Made by a program: the position numbers and the translations under genes | Part shown: positions 50,612 through 59,460 of the stretch, in pieces | How the letters are laid out: every line of letters begins with the position of its first letter | How positions within the stretch are numbered: the stretch's first letter is position 1 | Assembly (NCBI RefSeq): GCF_002101595.1 | Contig: NZ_LQOM01000025.1 | Span: 62,001-126,000, forward strand | Direction of reading: 5' to 3' | Source: Mycobacterium celatum | GTDB lineage: Bacteria; Actinomycetota; Actinomycetes; Mycobacteriales; Mycobacteriaceae | Length of the DNA stretch: 64,000 nucleotides | The notes under the pieces: model-generated | Seen by the model: only the letters and a program-made list of their open reading frames with translations | Database searches by the model: none | Told to the model about the DNA's origin: nothing

Positions 50612-51856
50612 ATGACTGCCCGCCGTTACGACCCGATCGACTTGTCCTCGCGCGCGTTCTGGTCCACCACTGCCGCGGAGCGGGAACGCTCGTTTGCCGT
50701 GCTGCGAGCCGAACGACCGGTCAGCTGGCACCCACCGGTCGAAGACGCCATGCTGAACGATCCCGACGACTCCGGTTTTTGGGCGATCACCCGCCACGCC
50801 GACATCGTCACGGTGAGCCGCACCAACGACGTGTTCCTGTCCGGCAAAGGCGTGATGTTCGAGAACTATCCCGAGGAAGTGCTCGAATCGACTCAGTCCT
50901 TCCTGGCCATGGACCCGCCGAGGCATACCATGCTGCGCAAGCTCGCTACGGCCGCGTTCACCCCCCGGCAGGTCCGGCGGATCGAGGACTCGATCAAGGC
51001 GAACGCGAAAACCATCGTCGAGGAACTTCGCGCCGCCGGCAGCGGCGCCGATTTCGTCGAGCACTGCGCCAAGGAACTGCCACTGCGCACGTTGTCGGAC
51101 ATGGTCGGCATTCCGGATGCCGAGCGCGAGCGCGTCGCACAAGCCGCCGACGCCCTGGTGTCGACAACCGACCCGGTCTTTCTCGGCGGTCGCAACCCGT
51201 TGGAGGTCATGTTCGAAAACGTGATGTATCTGCACCAGGTCGCCGGCAGGCTGGCCGCAGAGCGACGCGCGCATCCCGGCGACGACCTGTTCAGCAGCCT
51301 GGTCAACGCCGAAGTCGACGGCGATCGGTTGACCGACGCCGACGTGGCCGCGTACTTTGTGTTGCTCGCCGTGGCCGGCAACGACACCACCCGCCAAACC
51401 ACCAGCCACGCCCTCAAGGCGCTCACCGACTTCCCGGACCAACGAGCCTGGCTTCGGGAGGATTTCGACAAACGCATCGGGACGGCGGTCGAGGAGTTCA
51501 TCCGGTGGGCTTCGCCGGTGATGAACTTCCGGCGCACGGCCGCAACCGATTACGAGCTGGGGGGCCAGACTATTCGTGCCGGCGAGAAGGTGGCGATGTT
51601 CTATGCGTCCGGCAATCGGGACGACCGGGTGTTCGAACAACCGCACCGCTTCGACCTGAGCCGAGACCCCAACCCGCACATCGGTTTCGGCGGCGGCGGA
51701 CAGCATTACTGCCTAGGGACACATGTGGCCCGGGCGCAGCTGCGCGCCATCTTCGGTGAGTTGCTCCGGCAGCTACCCGATATCGAGGCCGGCGATCCGG
51801 AATACCTGGCGGGCAGCTTCATTCACGGCATCCGCAAGATGCCATGCAGCTGGTGA
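50612..51856 (+). CDS. Cytochrome P450
   Basis: A 414-residue soluble P450. The I-helix has Ala255-Gly-Asn-Asp-Thr-Thr260, the ExxR is in EEFIRW, and the haem cysteine is Cys367 in FGGGGQHYCLGTHVARAQ. The overall sequence (FLAMDPPRHTMLRKLATAAF) recalls the CYP124/125/142-like group that oxidises lipids and sterols, but the substrate cannot be assigned. The start at 50612 fits the predicted promoter; the ATG at 50588 would lie inside the operator. No ferredoxin gene is adjacent. Confidence 0.9.
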   Translation: MTARRYDPIDLSSRAFWSTTAAERERSFAVLRAERPVSWHPPVEDAMLNDPDDSGFWAITRHADIVTVSRTNDVFLSGKGVMFENYPEEVLESTQSFLAMDPPRHTMLRKLATAAFTPRQVRRIEDSIKANAKTIVEELRAAGSGADFVEHCAKELPLRTLSDMVGIPDAERERVAQAADALVSTTDPVFLGGRNPLEVMFENVMYLHQVAGRLAAERRAHPGDDLFSSLVNAEVDGDRLTDADVAAYFVLLAVAGNDTTRQTTSHALKALTDFPDQRAWLREDFDKRIGTAVEEFIRWASPVMNFRRTAATDYELGGQTIRAGEKVAMFYASGNRDDRVFEQPHRFDLSRDPNPHIGFGGGGQHYCLGTHVARAQLRAIFGELLRQLPDIEAGDPEYLAGSFIHGIRKMPCSW

Positions 51857-51858
51857 GT

Positions 51859-51900
51859 TCGGCGCGATTGTCTGCGCTTAGCGCTGATTATCGCGCCGAA
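51859..51900. terminator. Nested hairpin between convergent P450 and sirtuin genes
   Basis: Outer arms TTCGGCGCGAT (51859-51869) and ATCGCGCCGAA (51890-51900) are perfect. The loop contains a second stem GCGCT-T-AGCGC region (51874-51884). It is a likely bidirectional terminator. Confidence 0.6.
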
Positions 51901-52724
51901 TTCGCGGCGGTGAGCCCGTCGGCCAGCAGTGTCAGCAACTCCGAGCAGCCGCCGTCGACCTTGACGGTGGCCAAATCGTCGCCGCGGGTGGGGCCGCGGT
52001 TGATGATCGCGATCGGCATGCCGCGCGCCGCGGCATGCCGGATAAACCGGTAGCCGGAGAACACCGTCAGCGACGACCCCGCCACCAGCAGCGCCTCAGC
52101 GCCGTCGACCAGCGAATAGGCTTGGGCAACACGGTCTTTGGGCACATTTTCGCCGAAGTAGACGATGTCGGGCTTGAGCATCCCGCCGCATGACGGGCAG
52201 TCCAGGTAGCGGAACGAAGCGGTGTCCGCGACGACGGCGTCGGCGTCGGGAGCCACCGCCAGCCCGCCGACGGCCTCCGCTCGCTCGATAAAGCCTGGAT
52301 TCAAAGCCTCCAACTGCTCGGCCAGCGCGGCCCGCGACATCGTCAGCCCACACCGCAAACACGCCACCTGCGCGTAGCTTCCGTGCAGATCGACCACCGT
52401 CCGGCTGCCGGCCTTGGTGTGCAGCAGGTCGACGTTCTGGGTGATCACGCCGGTCACCACGCCGGCCTCCTCGAGCGTGGCCAGGGCGCGATGCCCGGCG
52501 TTGGGCAGCGTGTCGTCCATGTGCCGCCAACCGACATGATTGCGGGCCCAATACCGTTGCCGGAACACCGGATCGGAGGTGAACTGGCGGATTGTCATGG
52601 GATTGCTGGGCGGCGAATCCGGCCCGCGGTAGTCGGGGATGCCCGAATCGGTGGAGATTCCGGCGCCGGTCAGCACCGCCACCCGGCGACCGGCCAGCGC
52701 GGCAACCAGCTCAGGGGATTCCAC
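51888..52724 (-). CDS. Sir2-family NAD-dependent protein deacylase
   Basis: A 278-residue sirtuin. Motifs: GAGISTDSGIPDYRG (from residue 20), TQNVDLLH (95-102) and the catalytic His114 in DLHGSYAQV. The zinc cysteines are Cys122/125 and Cys176/179. It uses NAD to remove acyl groups from protein lysines, for example from acetyl-CoA synthetase. A long insert (FIERAEAVGGLAVAPDADAVVADTAS) lies between the two cysteine pairs. The GTG at 52724 is supported by a TAGGCT hexamer 7 bases upstream. It is near nadE, which makes the cofactor, though no operon links them. Confidence 0.9.
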   Translation of the reverse strand: MESPELVAALAGRRVAVLTGAGISTDSGIPDYRGPDSPPSNPMTIRQFTSDPVFRQRYWARNHVGWRHMDDTLPNAGHRALATLEEAGVVTGVITQNVDLLHTKAGSRTVVDLHGSYAQVACLRCGLTMSRAALAEQLEALNPGFIERAEAVGGLAVAPDADAVVADTASFRYLDCPSCGGMLKPDIVYFGENVPKDRVAQAYSLVDGAEALLVAGSSLTVFSGYRFIRHAAARGMPIAIINRGPTRGDDLATVKVDGGCSELLTLLADGLTAANSAR

Positions 52725-52731
52725 CCGTCCG

Positions 52732-52737
52732 AGCCTA
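52732..52737 (-). promoter_or_regulatory. Predicted -10 element (TAGGCT), leaderless start of sirtuin gene
   Basis: TANNNT on the - strand ending 7 bases before the GTG at 52724. Confidence 0.5.
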
Positions 52738-52746
52738 ACCACCCGA

Positions 52747-52806
52747 CGCGAGCGTGGGGTGTCGCAAGTGGCGTGCGGACAATTCCCGGGTTTGCGCACG
52801 CTCGCG
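52747..52806. repeat. Dispersed inverted repeat, family A, copy 3
   Basis: Arms CGCGAGCGTG (52747-52756) and CACGCTCGCG (52797-52806), with the CCCGGG core. It lies between the isochorismatase stop and the sirtuin promoter. Confidence 0.7.
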
Positions 52807-52810
52807 CACT

Positions 52811-53350
52811 TCAGTCCAGACAGTCCGCCGCCGTCGTCAGCTCGGCTTCCATGTTGGTCTCCATCATCTTCAGCGCCGCCGCGCCCAACTCGGCGTCGAT
52901 GTGGGCGACCGCATCGCGCGGCACCACGACCGGAAAGTGGCGCACATAGGCGTCCAGCGCGCTGTAGAGGATGCACTGCTCGGTGACCTGCCCGGTCAAA
53001 ATCAACCGTTTGGTGTCCAGACGGCCCAGCAGATACGCCACCGGGGTCGCATAGAACACACTGTGGCGCACCTTGGTCACCTGACGGCTGCCCTCGGCCG
53101 GCACGATCGGGCGCACCAGATCCGGACGCGCGCCGTCGAGCGCCGACGCGACGATGTCGGAGAACTCGGCGGTGAAATCGCCGTAGTTGTCGTTGACGTA
53201 CACCAGGTCGACGTCGTCGCGCTCACGCGCCCGGCGGACCAGATCGGCCAGCGGATCGATGATGTCTTCGACATTGGGTATCAGTAGTTCGGCGTCGGAA
53301 TGCTGATACCCGTTCAGCATGTCGACGACCAGCACAGCGGTGTCGCTCAT
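52811..53350 (-). CDS. Isochorismatase-family cysteine hydrolase
   Basis: A 179-residue alpha/beta hydrolase. The triad residues are Asp10 (VVDMLNGY), Lys93 (VTKVRHSVF) and Cys126 (TGQVTEQCILYS). The family includes nicotinamidases, isochorismatases and other amidases. Its position directly beside nadE fits an NAD-salvage nicotinamidase-like role, but pncA has different metal-binding residues that I do not see here, so the substrate is open. ATG at 53350; a TTG at 53374 would add eight residues. It is divergent from nadE. Confidence 0.85.
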   Translation of the reverse strand: MSDTAVLVVDMLNGYQHSDAELLIPNVEDIIDPLADLVRRARERDDVDLVYVNDNYGDFTAEFSDIVASALDGARPDLVRPIVPAEGSRQVTKVRHSVFYATPVAYLLGRLDTKRLILTGQVTEQCILYSALDAYVRHFPVVVPRDAVAHIDAELGAAALKMMETNMEAELTTAADCLD

Positions 53351-53408
53351 GATCAGTTGATACCCGATGGGCAACTATTGACACCGGCCGGGCGACAATG
53401 AGGGGACG

Positions 53409-55451
53409 ATGGACTTCTACAACGCCTACAGCCAGGGCTTTATCCGCGTCGCCGCCTGCACGCAGCACACCACGATCGGCGACCCGGCGGCCAACGCCGC
53501 CTCGGTCCTTCGGATCGCCCGGGAATGCCACGACGACGGCGTCGGCCTGGCCGTTTTCCCCGAATTGGCGCTGTCCGGTTACTCGATCGAGGACATCCTG
53601 CTGCAGGACGTCCTCCTCGATGCCGTCGAGGATGCGGTGCTCGACATCGTCGTGGCCTCCACGGATCTGCTGCCGGTCCTGGTGGTCGGCGCGCCGCTGC
53701 GCCGCCAGCACCGCATCTACAACACCGCCGTCGTCATCCATCGCGGCGCGATTCTCGGGGTGGCGCCCAAGTCGTACCTGCCGACCTACCGCGAGTTCTA
53801 CGAACGCCGCCAGATCGCACCGGGAGACGGCGAGAACGGCACCATCCGGATCGGCGACGTGGCAGCCCCGTTCGGGCCCGACTTACTGTTCTCCGCGTCC
53901 GATCTGCCCGATTTCGTGTTGCACGTCGAAATCTGCGAGGACATGTTCGTGCCGATCCCGCCGAGCGCGGAGGCGGCGCTGGCCGGTGCGACGGTGTTGG
54001 CCAACCTGTCCGGCAGCCCGATCACGATCGGTCGCGCCGGAGACCGCTGCCTGCTGGCACGCTCGGCGTCGGCGCGCTGCCTGGCCGCCTACGTCTACGC
54101 CGCCGCCGGGGAAGGGGAGTCGACCACCGACCTGGCCTGGGACGGCCAGACGATGATCTGGGAGAACGGGGTACTGCTCGCCACGTCGGAACGCTTCCCC
54201 AAAGGCGAACGACGCTCAGTTGCCGACGTCGACCTCGAATTGCTGCGCTCCGAGCGGCTGCGGATGGGTACGTTCGACGACAACCGTCGCCACCATCGTG
54301 AACTGGCAGCGTCGTTCCGCCGCATCGAGTTTCGGCTGGATCCACCGGGCGGCGACATCGGCCTGCTGCGGGAGACCCAGCGGTTCCCGTTTGTGCCGTC
54401 CGATGCGAACCGGCTGGAACAGGATTGCTACGAGGCCTACAACATCCAGGTTGCCGGGCTCGAGCAGCGGCTGCGCGCCCTGGACTACCCGAAGATCGTC
54501 ATCGGCATTTCCGGCGGGCTGGACTCGACGCACGCGCTCATCGTCGCCGCCCGGGCGATGGATCGGGAAAACCGGCCCCGCAGCGACATTCTGGCGTTCA
54601 CGTTGCCGGGATTCGCCACCGGCGATCGCACCAAGAAAAACGCGGTCAGGCTGTCGCGGGCGCTGGGCGTCACGTTCGAAGAGATCGACATCAGCGACAC
54701 GGCCAAGCTGATGCTCACCAATATGGATCACCCGTTCGCGCGCGGCGAAGAGGTCTACGACGTCACGTTCGAGAACGTCCAGGCGGGCCTGCGCACCGAC
54801 TATCTGTTCCGGCTGGCCAATCAGCGGGGCGGCATCGTGCTGGGCACCGGGGATCTGTCCGAGCTGGCGCTGGGCTGGTCAACCTACGGTGTGGGCGACC
54901 AGATGTCGCACTACAACATCAACAGCGGGGTACCGAAAACGCTGATCCAGCATCTGATTCGCTGGGTGATTTCGTCGGGACAGTTCGACGAGGAGGTGTG
55001 CGACACGCTGCAGTCGGTGCTGGACACCGAAATCACCCCGGAACTGGTGCCCGCCGGCGAGGACGAGGAGATCCAGAGCAGCGAGGCCAAGGTCGGACCG
55101 TATGTGCTGCAAGACTTTTCGCTGTTTCAGGTGTTGCGCTTCGGCTTCCGCCCGTCGAAGATCGCGTTTTTGGCGTGGCACGCGTGGAGCGATCCCGACC
55201 GTGGAAGCTGGCCGCCCGGCTTCCCGGAAGACAAGCGGCCGTCGTACTCGTTGAGCGAGATTCGGCACTGGCTGCATGTTTTTGTGCAGCGGTTCTACTC
55301 GTTCAGCCAGTTCAAGCGTTCGGCACTGCCCAACGGGCCCAAGGTGTCGCACGGCGGTTCGCTGTCCCCGCGCGGGGACTGGCGAGCACCGTCGGACATG
55401 TCGGCGCGCGCCTGGCTCGAGGAGATCGAGCGCGACATCCCCGAGGAGTGA
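53409..55451 (+). CDS. nadE: Glutamine-dependent NAD+ synthetase
   Basis: A 680-residue two-domain enzyme that makes NAD from deamido-NAD, ATP and glutamine. The N-terminal nitrilase-type glutaminase domain has Glu52 (FPELALSGYS), Lys (APKSYLPTYREFYERR) and Cys (HVEICEDMFVP). The C-terminal synthetase domain has the PP-loop GISGGLDSTHAL from residue 366. The length equals that of M. tuberculosis NadE (679), a known octamer with an ammonia tunnel. The ATG follows GAGGGG. Confidence 0.96.
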   Translation: MDFYNAYSQGFIRVAACTQHTTIGDPAANAASVLRIARECHDDGVGLAVFPELALSGYSIEDILLQDVLLDAVEDAVLDIVVASTDLLPVLVVGAPLRRQHRIYNTAVVIHRGAILGVAPKSYLPTYREFYERRQIAPGDGENGTIRIGDVAAPFGPDLLFSASDLPDFVLHVEICEDMFVPIPPSAEAALAGATVLANLSGSPITIGRAGDRCLLARSASARCLAAYVYAAAGEGESTTDLAWDGQTMIWENGVLLATSERFPKGERRSVADVDLELLRSERLRMGTFDDNRRHHRELAASFRRIEFRLDPPGGDIGLLRETQRFPFVPSDANRLEQDCYEAYNIQVAGLEQRLRALDYPKIVIGISGGLDSTHALIVAARAMDRENRPRSDILAFTLPGFATGDRTKKNAVRLSRALGVTFEEIDISDTAKLMLTNMDHPFARGEEVYDVTFENVQAGLRTDYLFRLANQRGGIVLGTGDLSELALGWSTYGVGDQMSHYNINSGVPKTLIQHLIRWVISSGQFDEEVCDTLQSVLDTEITPELVPAGEDEEIQSSEAKVGPYVLQDFSLFQVLRFGFRPSKIAFLAWHAWSDPDRGSWPPGFPEDKRPSYSLSEIRHWLHVFVQRFYSFSQFKRSALPNGPKVSHGGSLSPRGDWRAPSDMSARAWLEEIERDIPEE

Positions 55452-55459
55452 GGGCCTTT

Positions 55460-55517
55460 GCGTCGAGTGTGGGGTTGTTGAGGGAGATCGTGCCGTTTCA
55501 CCACAACAACTCGACGC
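55460..55517. terminator. Hairpin between convergent nadE and enoyl-CoA hydratase genes
   Basis: GCGTCGAG (55460-55467) and GTTGTTG (55474-55480) pair with CAACAAC and TCGACGC (55504-55517), leaving a six-base bulge on the 5' side. A plausible terminator for both genes. Confidence 0.5.
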
Positions 55518-55529
55518 TGGACGCCATGG

Positions 55530-56354
55530 TCACAACCGGCCGTCGACCCGCAGATCGGGATGTACCCAGTTCGGCGATCGTCGTTCGCTGAATGCAAGGA
55601 AGCCTTCGACGGCCTCCGGCCCTTCGATGCTGGCCTCCATGCCGATCCGGTCGTAGAGCCCGAGGTAGTTGTCCAGGCTTGCTTTGACGACCCGTCGCGC
55701 GCCGGGCGCGGTGCGACAACACCGGGCCAGCACGTCGCGCGCGGCGTCCATCAGCTCGTCATGGGCAACCATCCGCGCAACCATGCCCCACTCGACGGCC
55801 TCCGCCGCGGTCAGGGTGCGCCCGGTGAACATCAGGTCGCGGGTGCGGACCGGCCCGACGATGCGCGCCAGCATCTGGCTGTAGTAGGTGTCGGCGATAC
55901 CGCGGTACAACTCCGGCACCCGGAACGTCGCGCGGTCGCTGACCACCGCGACGTCGCTGCACATCGCGATCTGCAACCCGCCGCCCTGGCACAGGCCGTT
56001 GACCGCGGACACCACCGGCTTGGCCGACTTGCGCAGCGTGTCAAACGGTGTCACATCCAGCGACAGCGCCGAGCCCCACTGCATCCAGTTGTCGTCGCCC
56101 CCGCCGCCAAGATCGCCGCCGGGCGCAAACACATCACCGCTGCCGGTGATGATCAGCCCCGCCAAATCGGCGTCGGCGTTGACCCGGCTGACCGCGTAGC
56201 GGATGCCGAAGTACATCGCCGGCGTCATGGCGTTGCGCGCCTGCGGCCGGTCCAGCGTGACGATCGCGAACGGGCCCTCGCGGGTGAATTTCAGGAACTT
56301 GGTTCCCAACCAATCGCCCTCGGGCGGGCGTGGACTGCTGTCTGCGCTCGGCAT
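55530..56354 (-). CDS. Enoyl-CoA hydratase/isomerase family protein
   Basis: A 274-residue crotonase-fold protein. The oxyanion-hole regions are GSGDVFAPGGDLGGG and GLCQGGGLQIAMCSDVAVVS. The residues at the usual catalytic glutamate positions are not the typical pair (FRVPELYRGIADTYYSQ), so hydratase, isomerase or another crotonase activity remains open. The ATG at 56354 is supported by a TATCGT hexamer 6 bases upstream. It converges on nadE and is followed on the same strand after rbsK. Confidence 0.87.
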   Translation of the reverse strand: MPSADSSPRPPEGDWLGTKFLKFTREGPFAIVTLDRPQARNAMTPAMYFGIRYAVSRVNADADLAGLIITGSGDVFAPGGDLGGGGDDNWMQWGSALSLDVTPFDTLRKSAKPVVSAVNGLCQGGGLQIAMCSDVAVVSDRATFRVPELYRGIADTYYSQMLARIVGPVRTRDLMFTGRTLTAAEAVEWGMVARMVAHDELMDAARDVLARCCRTAPGARRVVKASLDNYLGLYDRIGMEASIEGPEAVEGFLAFSERRSPNWVHPDLRVDGRL

Positions 56355-56360
56355 CACAGG

Positions 56361-56366
56361 ACGATA
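56361..56366 (-). promoter_or_regulatory. Predicted -10 element (TATCGT), leaderless start of enoyl-CoA hydratase gene
   Basis: TANNNT on the - strand ending 6 bases before the ATG at 56354. It lies just inside the gap after the rbsK stop. Confidence 0.5.
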
Positions 56367-56368
56367 AC

Positions 56369-57220
56369 TCAGGCGCCGACGGCGGCATCGTCGATGGCCT
56401 TGCTCAGCGGAGCGCAGTCCCCGGCGCCGGGCACCAGCGTCGCCAGCGCACCGGCCGCGCAGGCCCGCCGCAACGCGTAGTCGCGACCGGTCAGCCATCC
56501 GGCGGCCAGCACACCGGCGAACACATCGCCTGCGCCGGCGGTGTCGACCGCCTTAACCGTCGGCGCCGGAACCGCAAAGCTCTCCCCGGGGCCCGTATAG
56601 GTTGCGCCGGCGGCGCCGCGGGTGATCACCCGATGTTCCACCGGCCAAACCCAGTGCTCGGCTTCGGTTTCGTTGACGATCAGCACGTCGGTGAGCTCGG
56701 CCAGCTCGTGCGGGTCGCGGCCCGCCGGTGAGGCGTTGACCATGACGACCGCGCCGGCCGCGCGCGCTTGCCGGGCGGCCGCCGCCGCAGTCGCAACCGG
56801 AATCTCCAACTGCAGCAACAACACATCGCACTCGGCGACGATCGTGCGGACCGCATCCGAGTCCACCGTCACGTGGCCGTTGGCGCCCGTTGCGACGACG
56901 ATCGCGTTCTCGCCGGCGGAATCCACCATCACGACCGCCGTCCCGCTGGGCCCGGCCACGGCGATCAGCCCTTCGGTGCCAACTCCGTTCGCGGCCAGGT
57001 GTGCGCGCAGGCGCTCGGCCGCCGCATCGTCACCGACCGCACCGACGAACTGCACCCGCGCACCCGCGCGGGCCGCGGCCACTGCCTGATTGGCGCCTTT
57101 ACCGCCGGGCGTGGTGCGAACCGATGTCGCCAGCACTGTTTCACCTGGGCGCGGCAACGCCTCGACGTCGAAGACGGTGTCCATGTTCACGCTGCCCACC
57201 ACGCAAATCCGTGCCGTCAT
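56369..57220 (-). CDS. rbsK: Ribokinase
   Basis: A 283-residue PfkB-family sugar kinase. Motif 1 is [19 protein letters not shown] and motif 2 is [18 protein letters not shown], which contains the catalytic Asp. It begins [24 protein letters not shown], the ribokinase pattern, so ribose is the probable substrate. The protein is about 20 residues shorter than M. tuberculosis RbsK. The ATG at 57220 is supported by a TAACGT hexamer 7 bases upstream. It is divergent from proA. Confidence 0.9.
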   Translation of the reverse strand: MTARICVVGSVNMDTVFDVEALPRPGETVLATSVRTTPGGKGANQAVAAARAGARVQFVGAVGDDAAAERLRAHLAANGVGTEGLIAVAGPSGTAVVMVDSAGENAIVVATGANGHVTVDSDAVRTIVAECDVLLLQLEIPVATAAAAARQARAAGAVVMVNASPAGRDPHELAELTDVLIVNETEAEHWVWPVEHRVITRGAAGATYTGPGESFAVPAPTVKAVDTAGAGDVFAGVLAAGWLTGRDYALRRACAAGALATLVPGAGDCAPLSKAIDDAAVGA

Positions 57221-57227
57221 TGCGCCG

Positions 57228-57233
57228 ACGTTA
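57228..57233 (-). promoter_or_regulatory. Predicted -10 element (TAACGT), leaderless start of rbsK
   Basis: TANNNT on the - strand ending 7 bases before the ATG at 57220. Confidence 0.5.
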
Positions 57234-57314
57234 TGGAGTCGCATCTGGTTACACAACGAGTTGGCCCGTCGCACGTCGCGGGTAGCCGTGTCGTCGCAGT
57301 TCCTCGACGCCCGA

Positions 57315-57320
57315 TACCCT
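57315..57320 (+). promoter_or_regulatory. Predicted -10 element (TACCCT), leaderless start of proA
   Basis: TANNNT ending 6 bases before the ATG at 57327. Confidence 0.55.
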
Positions 57321-57326
57321 GATCTG

Positions 57327-58574
57327 ATGAGTGTGCACGCACCGCCGCGGCCCGACCTGCGCCAAGAGGTCCACGACGCCGCCCGCCGGGCACGCGTCGC
57401 CGCGCGGGCGCTGGCCACGCTGCCGACGGTCGCCAAGGATCACGCGCTGCGCGCCGCAGCCGACGCAGTGGTGGCCCACGTCGACCAGATTGTCGGGGCA
57501 AACGCCGACGACCTGAACGCCGCCCGGGCCGCAGGCACGCCGGAGGCCATGCTCGACCGGCTCGCGCTGAACCCGCAACGCATCGACGGCATCGCCGACG
57601 GGTTACGCCAGGTCGCCGGGCTGCCCGACCCGGTCGGGGAAATCTTGCGCGGCTACACCCTGCCCAACGGGCTGCAGCTGCGCCAGCAGCGGGTCCCGCT
57701 GGGCGTGGTCGGCATGGTTTACGAGGGCCGGCCCAACGTCACCGTCGACGCGTTCGGTTTGGCGCTCAAATCCGGCAACGCCGCACTGCTGCGTGGCAGC
57801 TCGTCGGCCGCCAAATCCAACGCCGCGCTGGTCGACGTGCTCCGTGCTGCGCTCCGCACCGAGGACCTGCCGGCCGACGCGGTCCAGCTGCTCGACAGCT
57901 CGGACCGCTCGACCGTCACCCACCTGATCCAGGCCCGCGGGCTGGTCGACGTGGTGATCCCGCGCGGGGGAGCCGGCCTGATCGACGCCGTGGTGCGCGA
58001 CGCGCAGGTGCCGACCATCGAAACCGGTGTCGGCAACTGCCACGTCTACGTCGACGGCGCCGCCGACCTGGAGATGGCCGAGCGGGTGCTGCTGAACTCC
58101 AAGACGCGGCGGCCCAGCGTGTGCAACGCCGCCGAGACGCTGTTGGTCGACACGGCGATCGCCGGCCAGGCCCTGCCCCGGCTGGTCGGGGCGCTGCAAG
58201 ACGCCGGGGTCACCGTGCACCTCGACGCCTCCGACGACGAGCTGCGCCGCGAATTCCTCTCGATGGATATCGCGGTGGCGGTGGTCGACGGCGTCGACGC
58301 CGCGATCGACCACATCAACGAATACGGCACCGGACACACCGAATCGATCGTCACCACGAATATGGCTGCGGCACACCGGTTTACCGAACGGGTCGACGCC
58401 GCCGCGGTGATGGTGAACGCGTCGACGGCGTTCACCGACGGCGAGCAGTTCGGTTTCGGCGCCGAGATCGGCATCTCCACGCAGAAGCTGCACGCCCGCG
58501 GCCCGATGGGGCTGCCGGAATTGACCTCGACCAAGTGGATCGTCTGGGGAGACGGCCACACCCGTGTCCCCTAG
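57327..58574 (+). CDS. proA: Gamma-glutamyl phosphate reductase
   Basis: A 415-residue aldehyde dehydrogenase-fold enzyme that reduces glutamyl-5-phosphate, the second proline step after Pro[42 protein letters not shown] carries the NADPH-binding region. The catalytic cysteine is in [14 protein letters not shown], and [20 protein letters not shown] is the C-terminal motif. The start is set by the TACCCT hexamer 6 bases upstream. Eleven bases after its stop begins moxR. Confidence 0.95.
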   Translation: MSVHAPPRPDLRQEVHDAARRARVAARALATLPTVAKDHALRAAADAVVAHVDQIVGANADDLNAARAAGTPEAMLDRLALNPQRIDGIADGLRQVAGLPDPVGEILRGYTLPNGLQLRQQRVPLGVVGMVYEGRPNVTVDAFGLALKSGNAALLRGSSSAAKSNAALVDVLRAALRTEDLPADAVQLLDSSDRSTVTHLIQARGLVDVVIPRGGAGLIDAVVRDAQVPTIETGVGNCHVYVDGAADLEMAERVLLNSKTRRPSVCNAAETLLVDTAIAGQALPRLVGALQDAGVTVHLDASDDELRREFLSMDIAVAVVDGVDAAIDHINEYGTGHTESIVTTNMAAAHRFTERVDAAAVMVNASTAFTDGEQFGFGAEIGISTQKLHARGPMGLPELTSTKWIVWGDGHTRVP

Positions 58575-58584
58575 GAGAATCCCC

Positions 58585-59460
58585 GTGACCGTTCCCGCCC
58601 GGCCCGTGCCCCTTTTCGCCGACATCGACGACGTCGGCCGTCGGCTGGCCGAAACCGGCTACCTGCCCGACACCGCCACCGCGACCGCAGTATTCCTGGC
58701 TGACCGGCTGGGCAAGCCGTTGCTGGTCGAAGGTCCGGCCGGGGTCGGCAAGACCGAGCTGGCCCGCGCCGTCGCGCAGGCCACCGGATCGGGCCTGGTC
58801 CGCCTGCAGTGCTACGAGGGCGTCGACGAGGCCCGCGCCCTGTATGAGTGGAATCACGCCAAGCAGATCCTGCGCATTCAGGCCGGTTCGGGCGACTGGG
58901 ACCAGACCAAGACCGACGTGTTCAGCGAGGAGTTCCTGCTGTCGCGGCCGCTGCTGACCGCGATCCGGCGCACCGAGCCGACCGTGCTGCTGGTCGACGA
59001 GACCGACAAGGCCGACATCGAGATCGAGGGCCTGCTGCTGGAGGTTTTGAGCGACTTTGCGGTGACGGTGCCGGAGCTGGGCACCATCACCGCCGAGCGG
59101 GCGCCGTTCGTGGTGCTGACTTCCAACGCCACCCGCGAGCTGTCCGAGGCGCTCAAACGTCGCTGCCTCTTCCTGCACATCGACTTTCCCAGCCCCGAGC
59201 TGGAACGCCGAATCCTGCTGTCCCGTGTGCCCGAGCTGCCGGCGCACATCGCCGACGAGTTGGTGCGCATCATCGGCGTACTGCGCGGCATGCAGCTCAA
59301 GAAGCTGCCGTCGGTGGCCGAGACCATCGACTGGGGCCGCACGGTGCTGGCGTTGGGCCTGGACACCATCGACGACGCGACGATCGCTGCCACGCTGGGC
59401 GTCGTGCTCAAACATCAGTCCGACCAGCAACGTGCTGGCGCAGAGCTTCGCTTGAACTGA
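58585..59460 (+). CDS. MoxR-family AAA+ ATPase
   Basis: A 291-residue AAA+ protein with Walker A GPAGVGKTE (Gly50 onward), Walker B VLLVDETDKAD and sensor-1 VVLTSNATREL. MoxR ATPases work with von Willebrand A proteins to activate or insert metal cofactors in other enzymes. The GTG at 58585 follows AGGAG. It shares one base with the start of the VWA gene (TGATG), so the two are made together. The pair equals Rv2426c-Rv2425c; the client is unknown. Confidence 0.88.
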   Translation: MTVPARPVPLFADIDDVGRRLAETGYLPDTATATAVFLADRLGKPLLVEGPAGVGKTELARAVAQATGSGLVRLQCYEGVDEARALYEWNHAKQILRIQAGSGDWDQTKTDVFSEEFLLSRPLLTAIRRTEPTVLLVDETDKADIEIEGLLLEVLSDFAVTVPELGTITAERAPFVVLTSNATRELSEALKRRCLFLHIDFPSPELERRILLSRVPELPAHIADELVRIIGVLRGMQLKKLPSVAETIDWGRTVLALGLDTIDDATIAATLGVVLKHQSDQQRAGAELRLN

